DNA of 17,631 nucleotides, from assembly GCA_900540405.1 (NCBI GenBank), contig UQFW01000033.1:1-17631 (forward strand). The letters run 5' to 3'. The DNA is from Candidatus Avelusimicrobium faecicola (GTDB taxonomy: Bacteria; Elusimicrobiota; Elusimicrobia; Elusimicrobiales; Elusimicrobiaceae). The notes beneath the pieces are model-generated. The model saw only the letters and a list, made by a program, of their open reading frames with translations, was not told the DNA's origin and ran no database searches. The translations under genes were made by a program, and so were the position numbers. Shown here piece after piece: positions 1 through 7,310 of the stretch (position 1 is the first letter of the stretch; each line of letters begins with the position of its first letter).

Positions 1-64
1 TATCTACATCTATATTTTTGAGATTATGCACCCGCGCACCGCGGATTTTGATTTTATCAACCAT
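1..64 (-). CDS. uvrA: UvrA excinuclease subunit A, N-terminal fragment (runs off the left edge)
   Basis: Only the first 21 codons are inside the window. They read MVDKIKIRGARVHNLKNIDV and one more Asp. The IxIRGAxxHNLKNI block is the hallmark start of UvrA, the ABC-type ATPase that recognises damage in nucleotide excision repair, just ahead of its first Walker A loop (which lies outside the window). The start codon is ATG at 64..62, with an AGGAG box six bases upstream. It lies 35 bp after the stop of the small membrane-protein gene on the same strand, so it is probably the distal gene of the ddl unit. The identification rests on a short but very characteristic motif. Confidence 0.9.
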   Translation of the reverse strand, partial: MVDKIKIRGARVHNLKNIDVD

Positions 65-70
65 AGCAGG

Positions 71-75
71 CTCCT
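71..75 (-). promoter_or_regulatory. Ribosome binding site of uvrA
   Basis: AGGAG on the minus strand with a 6-base spacer to the ATG at 64..62; it fixes the uvrA start. A short GC-rich hairpin (five G-C pairs, GGCGG against CCGCC, around 79-95) lies immediately upstream in the transcript. Confidence 0.75.
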
Positions 76-99
76 GCCGGGCGGACAAGCCGCCGGGAA

Positions 100-555
100 T
101 TAAGGTTGGGTAGTTTTTAAGTCCGCGGTTGCCTTTTGGGGGGCAGGCAACAGGGCAAACATCAGGTAAGTTTTGAACAGCTCCAGCGTAAAACAGGCCG
201 ATACAAACACATATTTATATACGCTGATTTCCTGCACGGTTAAAACGTGGGAAGTATAATACATCCGCCCCACAAACCGCACCAACAGGGAAAACGTATA
301 ATCCGCATTACTGCACAGAGCTAACAGCGCCTGCAACAGGGACAGCACCCCCACCATGCGTTCCCCCCACAAAATAAATACTACCTGCGCCGCATACAAA
401 ATAAAAAAACCTAAATGCAAGCGCAGTAAAAGCCCGCCGGAACGCACATCTCCGGCCAATAAAAATGCGTTTACCAAAGCCCCCAACAGGCAGAAGATTA
501 AAATAAACTTCAGCCAAGGGTTTAAGTTCAAAAAAGCATTTTTTAATTTGCGCAT
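100..555 (-). CDS. Small integral membrane protein of unknown function
   Basis: A 151-residue protein that I do not recognise. It is strongly hydrophobic, with about four likely membrane helices near residues 14-35, 42-63, 65-82 and 112-137, a basic N-terminus (MRKLKNAF) and a short polar C-terminal tail ending KTTQP. There is no obvious signal-peptide cleavage site and no catalytic motif. The ATG at 555 lies only 2 bases after the ddl stop and has no clear Shine-Dalgarno of its own, so translation is probably coupled to ddl. Its place between ddl and uvrA says little about function; an envelope role is a guess. The reality of the gene is supported by its tight packing and coherent membrane-protein composition. 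Confidence 0.75.
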   Translation of the reverse strand: MRKLKNAFLNLNPWLKFILIFCLLGALVNAFLLAGDVRSGGLLLRLHLGFFILYAAQVVFILWGERMVGVLSLLQALLALCSNADYTFSLLVRFVGRMYYTSHVLTVQEISVYKYVFVSACFTLELFKTYLMFALLPAPQKATADLKTTQP

Positions 556-557
556 AA

Positions 558-1631
558 TTACCGTTTTAAGGCCAACGAGTCTTTTTCCTGCCGGGTTTCC
601 AACGCCTGGCTGATGAGCCCGTCTAAAATATCCGTATACACGCGGCCGCTGGCTTCAAAAAGCTGCGGGAAAAGGCTGGTTTCGCTCATGCCGGGCAGGG
701 TGTTAATTTCGGAAAAATAATATTTGCCGTCTTTGCCGAGCAAAAAATCCACCCGGGCAAGCCCGCTCCCGCGCAGCGCGGTAAATACGGTTTGGGCATC
801 TTTCTTCATGGCCGCCTGCGTATCTTGCGGGATTTCCGCCGGCACGCGCGTTTCGCACCCGCCTTGCACCAGGTATTTGGCTTCATAATCAAAAAATTCA
901 TGGGTGAGCATTTTTAGCTCTCCGCAGGCGGAAGACTCCACCGCACTCCCCCGGCCGTACAACGCGCAGAAAATTTCGCGGGCGCGGTCCACGCCTTTTT
1001 CCACCATAATCCGGGTGTCAAATTCCAAAGCAAACGCCACCGCTTTGTGCAGTTGCGCGCCGTCCGTCACTTTGCTCACGCCAACGGAGGAGCCCAAGCA
1101 CAACGGTTTAACAAACACCGGGTAGCCCTGTTGGGCGGCCCAGGCTTCCAGTTCGGCCTTGTTGTAATCTTGCGCGCGGGTTAAAATGCGGTACGGCAAG
1201 GTGGGCACCCCGTAATGCGCGGCCACCAATTTGGCAATTTCTTTATCCATGCCCATCGCGGAGGCCAACACCCCGCACCCCACATAGGGCACGTCCATAC
1301 TTTCCAAAAGGCCCTGCACCACGCCGTCTTCCCCGTTAGAGCCGTGCAACACCGGGAACACCGCGTCCACTTTCCATGGGTTGGAACCGTCCAGCGCGGC
1401 AAAATGCGCGTCCGGGCGGATAACCGGCGTAATGGGGGTATCTTGCGGGGTTTGTTCACTGCACGATTTTTGCAAGAACCACTGGCCGCAACGGCTGATA
1501 AAAATGGGATAAACAATATATTTTTCCGGCTGGGCGCTTAACAAACGGCACACCGTTTGCGCACTATGCACGGAAACTTCATGCTCGGTAGATTTTCCGC
1601 CGTATAATACGGCTACTTTCAAAACTTGCAT
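558..1631 (-). CDS. ddl: D-alanine--D-alanine ligase
   Basis: This cytoplasmic ATP-grasp enzyme joins two D-Ala residues to make the terminal dipeptide of the peptidoglycan stem peptide. At 357 residues it has the usual DdlA-type length. Visible motifs are GGKSTEHEVS (11-20), LHGSNGEDG (95-103), the ATP-binding FVKPLCLGSSVGVSK (173-187), the omega-loop FFDYEAKY (246-253) and the metal/substrate-binding EINTLPGMSETSLFP (308-322). The tyrosine that ends the omega-loop motif is kept; enzymes of the D-Ala-D-Lac type typically carry Phe there, so a normal D-Ala-D-Ala product and vancomycin-type target are inferred. The start has an AAGGAG box 8 bases upstream. That box sits directly behind a terminator hairpin, so expression probably depends on readthrough or on a weak local promoter. 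The small membrane-protein gene follows after 2 bases. Confidence 0.97.
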   Translation of the reverse strand: MQVLKVAVLYGGKSTEHEVSVHSAQTVCRLLSAQPEKYIVYPIFISRCGQWFLQKSCSEQTPQDTPITPVIRPDAHFAALDGSNPWKVDAVFPVLHGSNGEDGVVQGLLESMDVPYVGCGVLASAMGMDKEIAKLVAAHYGVPTLPYRILTRAQDYNKAELEAWAAQQGYPVFVKPLCLGSSVGVSKVTDGAQLHKAVAFALEFDTRIMVEKGVDRAREIFCALYGRGSAVESSACGELKMLTHEFFDYEAKYLVQGGCETRVPAEIPQDTQAAMKKDAQTVFTALRGSGLARVDFLLGKDGKYYFSEINTLPGMSETSLFPQLFEASGRVYTDILDGLISQALETRQEKDSLALKR

Positions 1632-1648
1632 ACTAAAAACTCCTTATA

Positions 1649-1675
1649 AAAAGCCTGACTTATCATCAGGCTTTT
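1649..1675 (-). terminator. Rho-independent terminator between the coiled-coil gene and ddl
   Basis: A perfect 10-bp stem (1649-1658 with 1666-1675, core AAGCCTGA/TCAGGCTT) and a 7-base loop. On the minus strand it runs into five T residues (complement of 1648-1652). It starts about 14 bp after the coiled-coil stop codon and ends a few bases before the ddl ribosome binding site. The A/T arms would also allow function on the plus strand. Confidence 0.85.
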
Positions 1676-1688
1676 ATACAAAAAACGG

Positions 1689-3833
1689 TTATTTGTCTTC
1701 CCGGAAGATAGACCATTTCATCCGGCCTATAAAACTATCTGTTTTTTCCAAAAAATCTCCGCCGGGGCCAAAATCATCTTGCGCCATGGGTTTAGCCACT
1801 TTAATTTCCGGCAAGTCTTCCTCACTGCGCACTTTGGGCTTTAGCGTTTCCTTTACTTCCACCGGGGTTTCATTCAGCGGAACGGCCGGAGCCACCAGCT
1901 TAGCGGGGGCCGGGCTTTTAGGCAAATGCACCATGGGCGCCACCGGGGCCTCCGGCTTGTGGGACGGCTGGGCACGCAAGGCTTTGTTTTCCCGGGCTAA
2001 AGATTCTTTTTCCTGTTCCAATTCTTTTTTCTGTTTGATTAACAGCTCTTTTTCTTGCACCAACATTTGTTTTTGGTGTTCTAACAATTCGCGTTCTTTG
2101 GTCCAGTTTTCTTTTTGGCGGGACAGAGAGTCTTTTTCGCGCGATAAAGCGGTTTGTTCCCGCAACAGGGCCTCGTTGGCTTGGTTTAATTCCTGCGTTT
2201 TGCGGGAAAGCTCCTCGTTCACCCCGGCTAAAGCGGCCTGGTTTTTACGCAAGGCTTCGTTATTTTCATTGAGTTCGTCTGCCCGGCGGGATAAATCCGC
2301 ATGCGCCGTTTGTTCCCGCAACAGGGCCTCGTTGGCTTGGTTTAATTCCTGCGTTTTGCGGGATAGTTCCTCGCTTACCCCGGCCAAAGCGGCTTGTTTT
2401 TTCAGTAGCGCTTCGTTATTTTCATTGAGCGCGTCCGCCCGGCGGGATAAATCCGCATGGGCCTGTTGCTCCCGCAACAAAGCCTCGCTGGCTTGGTTTA
2501 ATTCCTGCGTTTTGCGGGCTAATTCCTCGTTCACTCCGGCTAAAGCGGCTTGATTTTTCAGTAGCGCCTCGTTATTTTTGCTGAGTTCGTCCGCCCGGCG
2601 GGACAAATCCGCATTGGCTGTTTGCAAGGCGGTGCGTTCGTCCGTCAGGTGGACATTTTCGGCCGTTAATACCTCAATTTTTTGTTTGAGTTCTTCAATG
2701 ACGGCATCGTTGCGGTTGATTTTTTCTAACAATTCCTTAAAATTGGCTTCCAAGGTTTGTTTTTCCCGCAAGACCGTATCCAACCGCTGTTGGACTTCCT
2801 CCAATTTAGCGGCCAACGTGTCCCGTTCCTGTTCCAGGGTTTGAATACGCGAACCGAAAATAGAAAGCTGTTTTTTGGCTTCCCCCGCGTGGGCTTCTTC
2901 CATACTGGCCATAGAGGCACGCAAGGTTTCCAATTCCTTAGTTTTGGCCTCGTACTGGGCGGTAAGCTCTGCCTTTTCGTTAGCGATATTGTGCAGTTTT
3001 AAGTTTTCCGCTTTTAAGGATTCAATTTCCTCCACTTGTTTCATACATACGTTGGAAATTTCATGCAGTTGGGTTTCCAAACTGCTTACCTTTTGTTGAT
3101 ATTGCTGTTTAACGGAAATAATGCGGCCTTCAAAATCAAACGATTTGAAGCGTTCTTCGGCGGCGGTTAATTGTTCGCGCAAAGAAAGGATTTCTTTGGC
3201 TTGCTCGGCCGATTTTTTGAGCGCTTCCATTTTTTCCTGCTGGACTTTTTTAATTTCACGGTCCAACGCGCTGTTGACGGCTTTTAATTGGGATGCCTTT
3301 TGGTGCAAACTGCTAATCAGGCGTTCTTTTTCTTCGCGCTCCAGGCGTTCTTTTTCTTGCGTTTGGGGCGCTTCCTGCGGCACTTGGGCAGGCACAAAAG
3401 CCGGGGCTTTATCGTCAAAGCCGCGGTTTACTTCCGGCGCTTGGTCAAAGCCCAGCACGCGGGCCGTCTGCGCGCGGGAAAGCGTTTCCACACTGGCTTT
3501 TAAGTTGTTAATGGTTTCCGCCAGCCCGGCCACAAAAGCATCTTTATCTTTTTGCTTTTCCATGGCCTGGCGGGTTAAGGCAAGCTCACTTAAAATTTTG
3601 TCATTTTGGGCGGCAGAGGCTTCAAAGCGTTCTTCCAGCTCGTGTATTTTGGCTTCCAGTTTTTCAAAAGATTTATCATACTGGGCCTGGCGGGAAACGG
3701 CATTTAATTGTTTTTTACCGTCGTAAGAACTTTTGGCAGAAGCGCCGTCCGATGCCGGGATTTCCTGCATACGGAAACGTTCCAAAAAATCCGAAAAATC
3801 TGTTTGACCGTCAAATTCAGTTTCAAATGCCAT
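1689..3833 (-). CDS. Large coiled-coil protein with three tandem 52-residue repeats
   Basis: A 714-residue protein with no recognised enzymatic domain, no signal peptide and no membrane segment, so probably cytoplasmic and filament- or scaffold-like. The acidic N-terminus (1-45) is followed by predicted coiled coil at about 50-120, a Pro/Ala/Gln-rich linker around 130-160, then almost continuous coiled coil from about 165 to 625. Residues 408-459, 460-511 and 512-563 are three near-identical units starting ADLSRRAD and ending ALLREQ plus two residues. After them come Lys/Glu heptads (ELLIKQKKELEQEKESLA), a Pro/Ala/Val linker and a distinct C-terminal block containing DDFGPGGDFLEKTDSFIGRM. The start is an ATG with an AGGAT box 7 bases upstream, behind its own promoter, and a terminator follows. 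Its neighbours murA, folC and ddl hint at a cell-shape or envelope role, but that is only inference. Confidence 0.9.
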   Translation of the reverse strand: MAFETEFDGQTDFSDFLERFRMQEIPASDGASAKSSYDGKKQLNAVSRQAQYDKSFEKLEAKIHELEERFEASAAQNDKILSELALTRQAMEKQKDKDAFVAGLAETINNLKASVETLSRAQTARVLGFDQAPEVNRGFDDKAPAFVPAQVPQEAPQTQEKERLEREEKERLISSLHQKASQLKAVNSALDREIKKVQQEKMEALKKSAEQAKEILSLREQLTAAEERFKSFDFEGRIISVKQQYQQKVSSLETQLHEISNVCMKQVEEIESLKAENLKLHNIANEKAELTAQYEAKTKELETLRASMASMEEAHAGEAKKQLSIFGSRIQTLEQERDTLAAKLEEVQQRLDTVLREKQTLEANFKELLEKINRNDAVIEELKQKIEVLTAENVHLTDERTALQTANADLSRRADELSKNNEALLKNQAALAGVNEELARKTQELNQASEALLREQQAHADLSRRADALNENNEALLKKQAALAGVSEELSRKTQELNQANEALLREQTAHADLSRRADELNENNEALRKNQAALAGVNEELSRKTQELNQANEALLREQTALSREKDSLSRQKENWTKERELLEHQKQMLVQEKELLIKQKKELEQEKESLARENKALRAQPSHKPEAPVAPMVHLPKSPAPAKLVAPAVPLNETPVEVKETLKPKVRSEEDLPEIKVAKPMAQDDFGPGGDFLEKTDSFIGRMKWSIFREDK
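2145..2612 (-). repeat. Three in-frame 156-bp tandem repeats inside the coiled-coil gene
   Basis: Units at 2457-2612, 2301-2456 and 2145-2300 (transcription order), each encoding 52 residues. By hand count the second and third units differ at about 20 of 156 positions (about 87% identical), and they share one 56-bp perfect block (2152-2207 and 2308-2363). Such DNA identity indicates recent duplication and a tract able to change copy number by slippage or recombination without shifting the frame. Confidence 0.95.
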
Positions 3834-3869
3834 GGGGTTATCCTACAAGGTAAAAAATATATATACTAA

Positions 3870-3898
3870 ATTTAACCACAATACGACGGAGATGTCAA
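3870..3898 (-). promoter_or_regulatory. Sigma70-type promoter of the coiled-coil gene
   Basis: Perfect -35 box TTGACA (complement of 3893-3898), 17-bp spacer, -10 box TTAAAT (complement of 3870-3875; four of six matches). It lies in the 79-bp gap just after the folC stop and about 37 bp before the coiled-coil ATG. An AT-rich run (TATATATATT) follows the -10. Confidence 0.7.
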
Positions 3899-3912
3899 GC
3901 AAAACTGCGCCG

Positions 3913-5184
3913 CTATTCCTGCGCGCTTTTGCCCGCCTGCGGCCGGAACGTTTGCAACCATTTGCGGCGCACAAAACCCACCAAATAAAATGAGCCCGCA
4001 CACACCACATACGGCTCCTGTTTCACCGCCGTAAGCGCGCGGGAAGGATTTTTGAAAAAGCGGACTTTTACCCCCTTGGGCAAAGCCTCTAAAATTTCTT
4101 CTTTTCCGGCCCCGCGGGTGGGCGAAGGCACCGTGACGACTATTTGCTTAAAATGCGGCACAAGCAAAGACAGCATTTTTTTATAGTCTTTGTCCTTCAT
4201 AAACCCACATAGCAAGGTGGCCTTGCCGGCATACGGGGTGGCCTTAAAAAATTCCAAAAATAATTCTATGGCTTGGGGATTGTGGGCGCCGTCCAAAATA
4301 AGGGTTTGGCCGGGGCGGTGCAGAACCTCAAAACGCCCGGGCAGGCGCACCGTTTCAAACGCGCGGCGCACAGCCTCTTGCGGGATATGCAAACATTGTG
4401 CCAACTGATACACCACACACGCATTAAGCCCCTGGCGGCGGCCCAACGCATGTAATGCCCACTCTTGGCCGTCCGCCGTGTGTAAAATGGTTTGGTTATT
4501 GGGGAAATCAAACGCATAAGTAAAAAACGGCTGTCCTTCTTCCACAAATGTAAGCGGAGCGTTTTTTTCTTTGGCGATTTTTTTAATTTCTTCCCGCGCG
4601 GACGGATTGACCGCGCCGGAAAAACACGGCACGCCGGGCTTAATAATACCGGCCTTTTCCCGCGCGATTTGCGCCAGGGACGAGCCCAACAGCTGCATGT
4701 GGTCCAGCCCGATAGAGGTTATCACACACGCCGCCGGGGTGCAAACATTGGTGGGGTCTTTGCGCCCGCCGAGGCCCGTTTCCAACACGGCATAATCCAC
4801 CCCCGCACGCGCAAAATGGCAGAGGGCGGCGGCGGTTAAAATTTCAAAAAAATTCAGCTCTTGTTCTTCTTCCTGGAAAACCTGCAAAACGGCGGAGGCA
4901 AAATCCGCCTTAGAAATGTTTTGGGCGTTTACTTGGATGCGCTCGCACGGGTCGCACAAATGCGGGGAAACAAACAGCCCGGTTTTATACCCGGCCTGGC
5001 GGAGCGTTTCGGCCGTCAGCGCGGCCACGGAGCCTTTGCCGTTGGTGCCCGCAATATGAATGACTTTGAACCGCTCCTGCGGGTTGCCCAAACGCTCCAA
5101 AAGGGCCGTCAAACCGTCTAATCCGGCCCCGCACCCAACGCCGGTGCGCGTTAAAATATAATCAAATACTATCTTAAAACTCAT
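3913..5184 (-). CDS. folC: Bifunctional folylpolyglutamate synthase / dihydrofolate synthase
   Basis: A 423-residue Mur-ligase-family enzyme that adds glutamate to dihydropteroate and/or to tetrahydrofolates using ATP, in the cytoplasm. The P-loop GTNGKGS is at 46-52, followed by LFVSPHL (70-76), the LETGLGGRKDPTN block (134-146; many homologues have DATN here), GLDHMQLLG (159-167), REKAGIIKPG (175-184) and the C-terminal-domain motif LDGAHNPQA. The length is normal for the family. Its ATG lies inside the last codons of murA (11-bp overlap in another frame), with no strong ribosome binding site, so translation is probably coupled to murA. It is the last gene of the prfA-to-folC run. I saw no terminator hairpin after it, so readthrough into the coiled-coil gene is possible. 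Confidence 0.96.
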   Translation of the reverse strand: MSFKIVFDYILTRTGVGCGAGLDGLTALLERLGNPQERFKVIHIAGTNGKGSVAALTAETLRQAGYKTGLFVSPHLCDPCERIQVNAQNISKADFASAVLQVFQEEEQELNFFEILTAAALCHFARAGVDYAVLETGLGGRKDPTNVCTPAACVITSIGLDHMQLLGSSLAQIAREKAGIIKPGVPCFSGAVNPSAREEIKKIAKEKNAPLTFVEEGQPFFTYAFDFPNNQTILHTADGQEWALHALGRRQGLNACVVYQLAQCLHIPQEAVRRAFETVRLPGRFEVLHRPGQTLILDGAHNPQAIELFLEFFKATPYAGKATLLCGFMKDKDYKKMLSLLVPHFKQIVVTVPSPTRGAGKEEILEALPKGVKVRFFKNPSRALTAVKQEPYVVCAGSFYLVGFVRRKWLQTFRPQAGKSAQE

Positions 5185-6445
5185 TTTTATCCGGGTTATA
5201 ACGGCGTATATCCGCCCCCAAAGCGGTTAATTTTTGCTCCAAATCTTCATAGCCGCGGTCTATGTGATACACGCGCTCAATTTCCGTCGTGCCGCGGGCC
5301 GCCAACCCGGCAATTACCAGGGCCATACCGCCCCGCAGGTCAGATGCCATTACATGCGCGCCGGACAAACTTTCCACGCCGTTTATGCGGGCGATACTTT
5401 TTTCGGTTAAAATATCCGCCCCCATGCGCACCAGTTCCGGCGCGTGCATAAAGCGGTTTTCAAAAATATCTTCGTCTATTTCTGCCGCACCGTCGCAAAG
5501 GGCCATCAGGGTCATCCACGGGGCTTGCAAGTCCGTTGCAAAACCCGGGTACGGTGCCGTGCGCATCCGCAGCGGTTTTACGCGCCCTTCGTACGGCAAA
5601 ACGTGTACGCTGTCGGCGGAAATTTCCAAGGGAACACCCGCCTCCTGCAAATCTTCCAGTAAAATAGAGTTGTGTTCCGGCACACACTGATTAACCACCA
5701 CATCCCCGCGCGTGGCGGCGGCGGCAATCATATAAGAGCCGGATTCAATCCTATCCGCCACTACGCTGTGTTCCGCCCCGTGCAAGGAACTTTTCCCGCG
5801 CACCGTTAAATTGCCTTTGGCGTCCGCCGTAATATCCGCCCCCATTTTGTTGAGGAACGCAATCACGTCGTCCACTTCCGGCTCTTTAGCCACGTTTTCC
5901 AACACCGTTTCCCCGGGGATTAAACAGGCGCACATCAGCAGGTTTTGGGTGGCCCCCACGCTGGGGAAGCGCAACACAATTTTGGCCGGTTGTAATTTAT
6001 CCGCCGATAAAACCACGTTTCCGTTGGCGGTGACGGCCTGCGCCCCCAATTTTTCAAATCCTTTTAAGTGGATGTCCACCGGGCGCACGCCGATAGCACA
6101 CCCGCCGGGCAAGGGGATTTCCGCCGTCTTAAACCGGGCGAGCAGCGGCCCCGCCACCCAAAAACTGGCGCGCATTTGCTTGACCAGTTCATAAGGCAAA
6201 CTATTTTTGAGCGGCCCGTTGGCACTAATTAAAGCGGTACCGTTTTTATATTCCACTTTTTTGCCCAGATATTCCAAAATTTTAAGCGTGGTGCGCACGT
6301 CGCGCAAGTTGGGCACGCGGTGAATGGTGCAAGGCTCGTCCGTCAGCAACGTAGCCACCAAAATAGGCAACGAGGCATTTTTGCTCCCGCTGGTTTGCAC
6401 CACCCCGTGTAATTTTTTACCGCCCTGAATAATAAATCTGTCCAT
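5174..6445 (-). CDS. murA: UDP-N-acetylglucosamine 1-carboxyvinyltransferase
   Basis: First committed step of peptidoglycan synthesis: transfer of enolpyruvate from PEP to UDP-GlcNAc in the cytoplasm. At 423 residues it has the standard EPSP-synthase-like length. Visible residues are Lys22-Asn23 in TSGSKNASLP, the block MRASFWVAGPLLARF (91-105), the fosfomycin-reactive Cys116 in PGGCAIGVRPVD, the catalytic Asp305 in GFATDLQAPWM and Arg397 in HIDRGYEDL. The presence of Cys116 predicts a fosfomycin-sensitive enzyme (inference). The ATG at 6445 has a good AGGAG box 9 bases upstream and lies 22 bp after the prmC stop. The 3' end overlaps folC by 11 bp. Confidence 0.98.
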   Translation of the reverse strand: MDRFIIQGGKKLHGVVQTSGSKNASLPILVATLLTDEPCTIHRVPNLRDVRTTLKILEYLGKKVEYKNGTALISANGPLKNSLPYELVKQMRASFWVAGPLLARFKTAEIPLPGGCAIGVRPVDIHLKGFEKLGAQAVTANGNVVLSADKLQPAKIVLRFPSVGATQNLLMCACLIPGETVLENVAKEPEVDDVIAFLNKMGADITADAKGNLTVRGKSSLHGAEHSVVADRIESGSYMIAAAATRGDVVVNQCVPEHNSILLEDLQEAGVPLEISADSVHVLPYEGRVKPLRMRTAPYPGFATDLQAPWMTLMALCDGAAEIDEDIFENRFMHAPELVRMGADILTEKSIARINGVESLSGAHVMASDLRGGMALVIAGLAARGTTEIERVYHIDRGYEDLEQKLTALGADIRRYNPDKNEF

Positions 6446-6467
6446 AAGAAAAAACTCCTGATAAAAA

Positions 6468-7310
6468 TTAAATTTTTTGGGCTAAAACAAAACGCTCTAT
6501 TCCAAATATATCTTTTTTTACGGTGGCCCGCCACCCCAAAGCGTTTAATAAGGCGGCTACCCCGGCCGGCTGGCCTTGGCAAAGCTCCAACCCCAAAATA
6601 CTCCCCGCGTGCGTAAAACGGCCCGCGCGGCGGATAATTCGGCGGGTAAGTTGCAATCCGTCCGGGCCGCCGTCTAACGCCAAGGCGGGTTCCGCCTGTA
6701 CTTCCCGCATGAGCCCGGGCAAATCCCCCGACGGAATATATGGCGGGTTAGACACAATAATATCAAAATCCCCTTGCACGTTTTCCCACAAATCGCTTTC
6801 TATAAACGTGATTTTTTCTTGCAGTTTTAAGCGCTCGGCATTGTGGCGGGCTACCTGTAAGGCGCGGGGCGAAATATCCGCCGCCGTCACGCACGCATGG
6901 GGCAGTTGCGCCGCCAACGCCAGCGCAATACAGCCGCTCCCGGTGCATAAATCTAAAATCTTCAGCGGGGCTGCGGGGTTAAAAAAATGAGCGGCCCAAT
7001 CCACCAGTTCTTCGGTTTCCGGGCGCGGGATTAATACGTCCGGCGTGACGGAAATTTCCAAATTGCAAAAAGGCTGAAACCCCGTAATATACGCTAGCGG
7101 CTCTCCGTTGGCATGGCGCGCCACCAGCCGCTCATACGCCTGTTGCTTGTCCGCAGGCAAAGGCTCCTGCCCAAAGGCCGTAAGCCAAGTGCGGGACGTG
7201 TGCAATAGGTGGGCAAGCAGAAATTCCGCATTGGCGCGGGGTTCCGTACAGCCGGATTGGGTTAAAACCTGCTCCGCTTGCGCTAAAGAGTCCCGCACGG
7301 TCAGGCTCAT
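6468..7310 (-). CDS. prmC: Peptide chain release factor N5-glutamine methyltransferase
   Basis: PrmC (HemK) uses S-adenosylmethionine to methylate the glutamine of the GGQ motif of release factors. The 280-residue protein has the family's N-terminal helical domain (about 1-80), LIPRPETEELV (93-103), the SAM-binding loop LDLCTGSGCIA (119-129), an acidic AADIS motif (143-147) and the catalytic NPPY (188-191, in SNPPYIPSGDL). Its ATG overlaps the TGA of the upstream glycosyltransferase gene as ATGA, a classic coupled start. The substrate gene prfA lies one gene upstream in the same run, which supports the assignment. Confidence 0.97.
   Translation of the reverse strand: MSLTVRDSLAQAEQVLTQSGCTEPRANAEFLLAHLLHTSRTWLTAFGQEPLPADKQQAYERLVARHANGEPLAYITGFQPFCNLEISVTPDVLIPRPETEELVDWAAHFFNPAAPLKILDLCTGSGCIALALAAQLPHACVTAADISPRALQVARHNAERLKLQEKITFIESDLWENVQGDFDIIVSNPPYIPSGDLPGLMREVQAEPALALDGGPDGLQLTRRIIRRAGRFTHAGSILGLELCQGQPAGVAALLNALGWRATVKKDIFGIERFVLAQKI

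Noticed and set aside
246..253. Possible D-Ala-D-Lac (vancomycin-resistance type) ligase
   Set aside because: Protein residues 246-253 read FFDYEAKY, which keeps the final Tyr; the Phe variant of D-Lac-forming enzymes is absent, and no vanH or vanX genes are nearby. (Coordinates here are residues of the ddl product.)
1693..2553. A 286-codon Ser/Arg-rich open frame on the plus strand, and similar long frames at 3121-3726
   Set aside because: They are exact antisense shadows of the coiled-coil gene. Their Ser/Cys/Phe-rich repeats mirror Glu/Lys/Ala codons, and no ribosome binding site supports them.
2145..2612. CRISPR array or intergenic repeat
   Set aside because: The repeats are 156 bp, directly abutting without spacers, in frame and coding.
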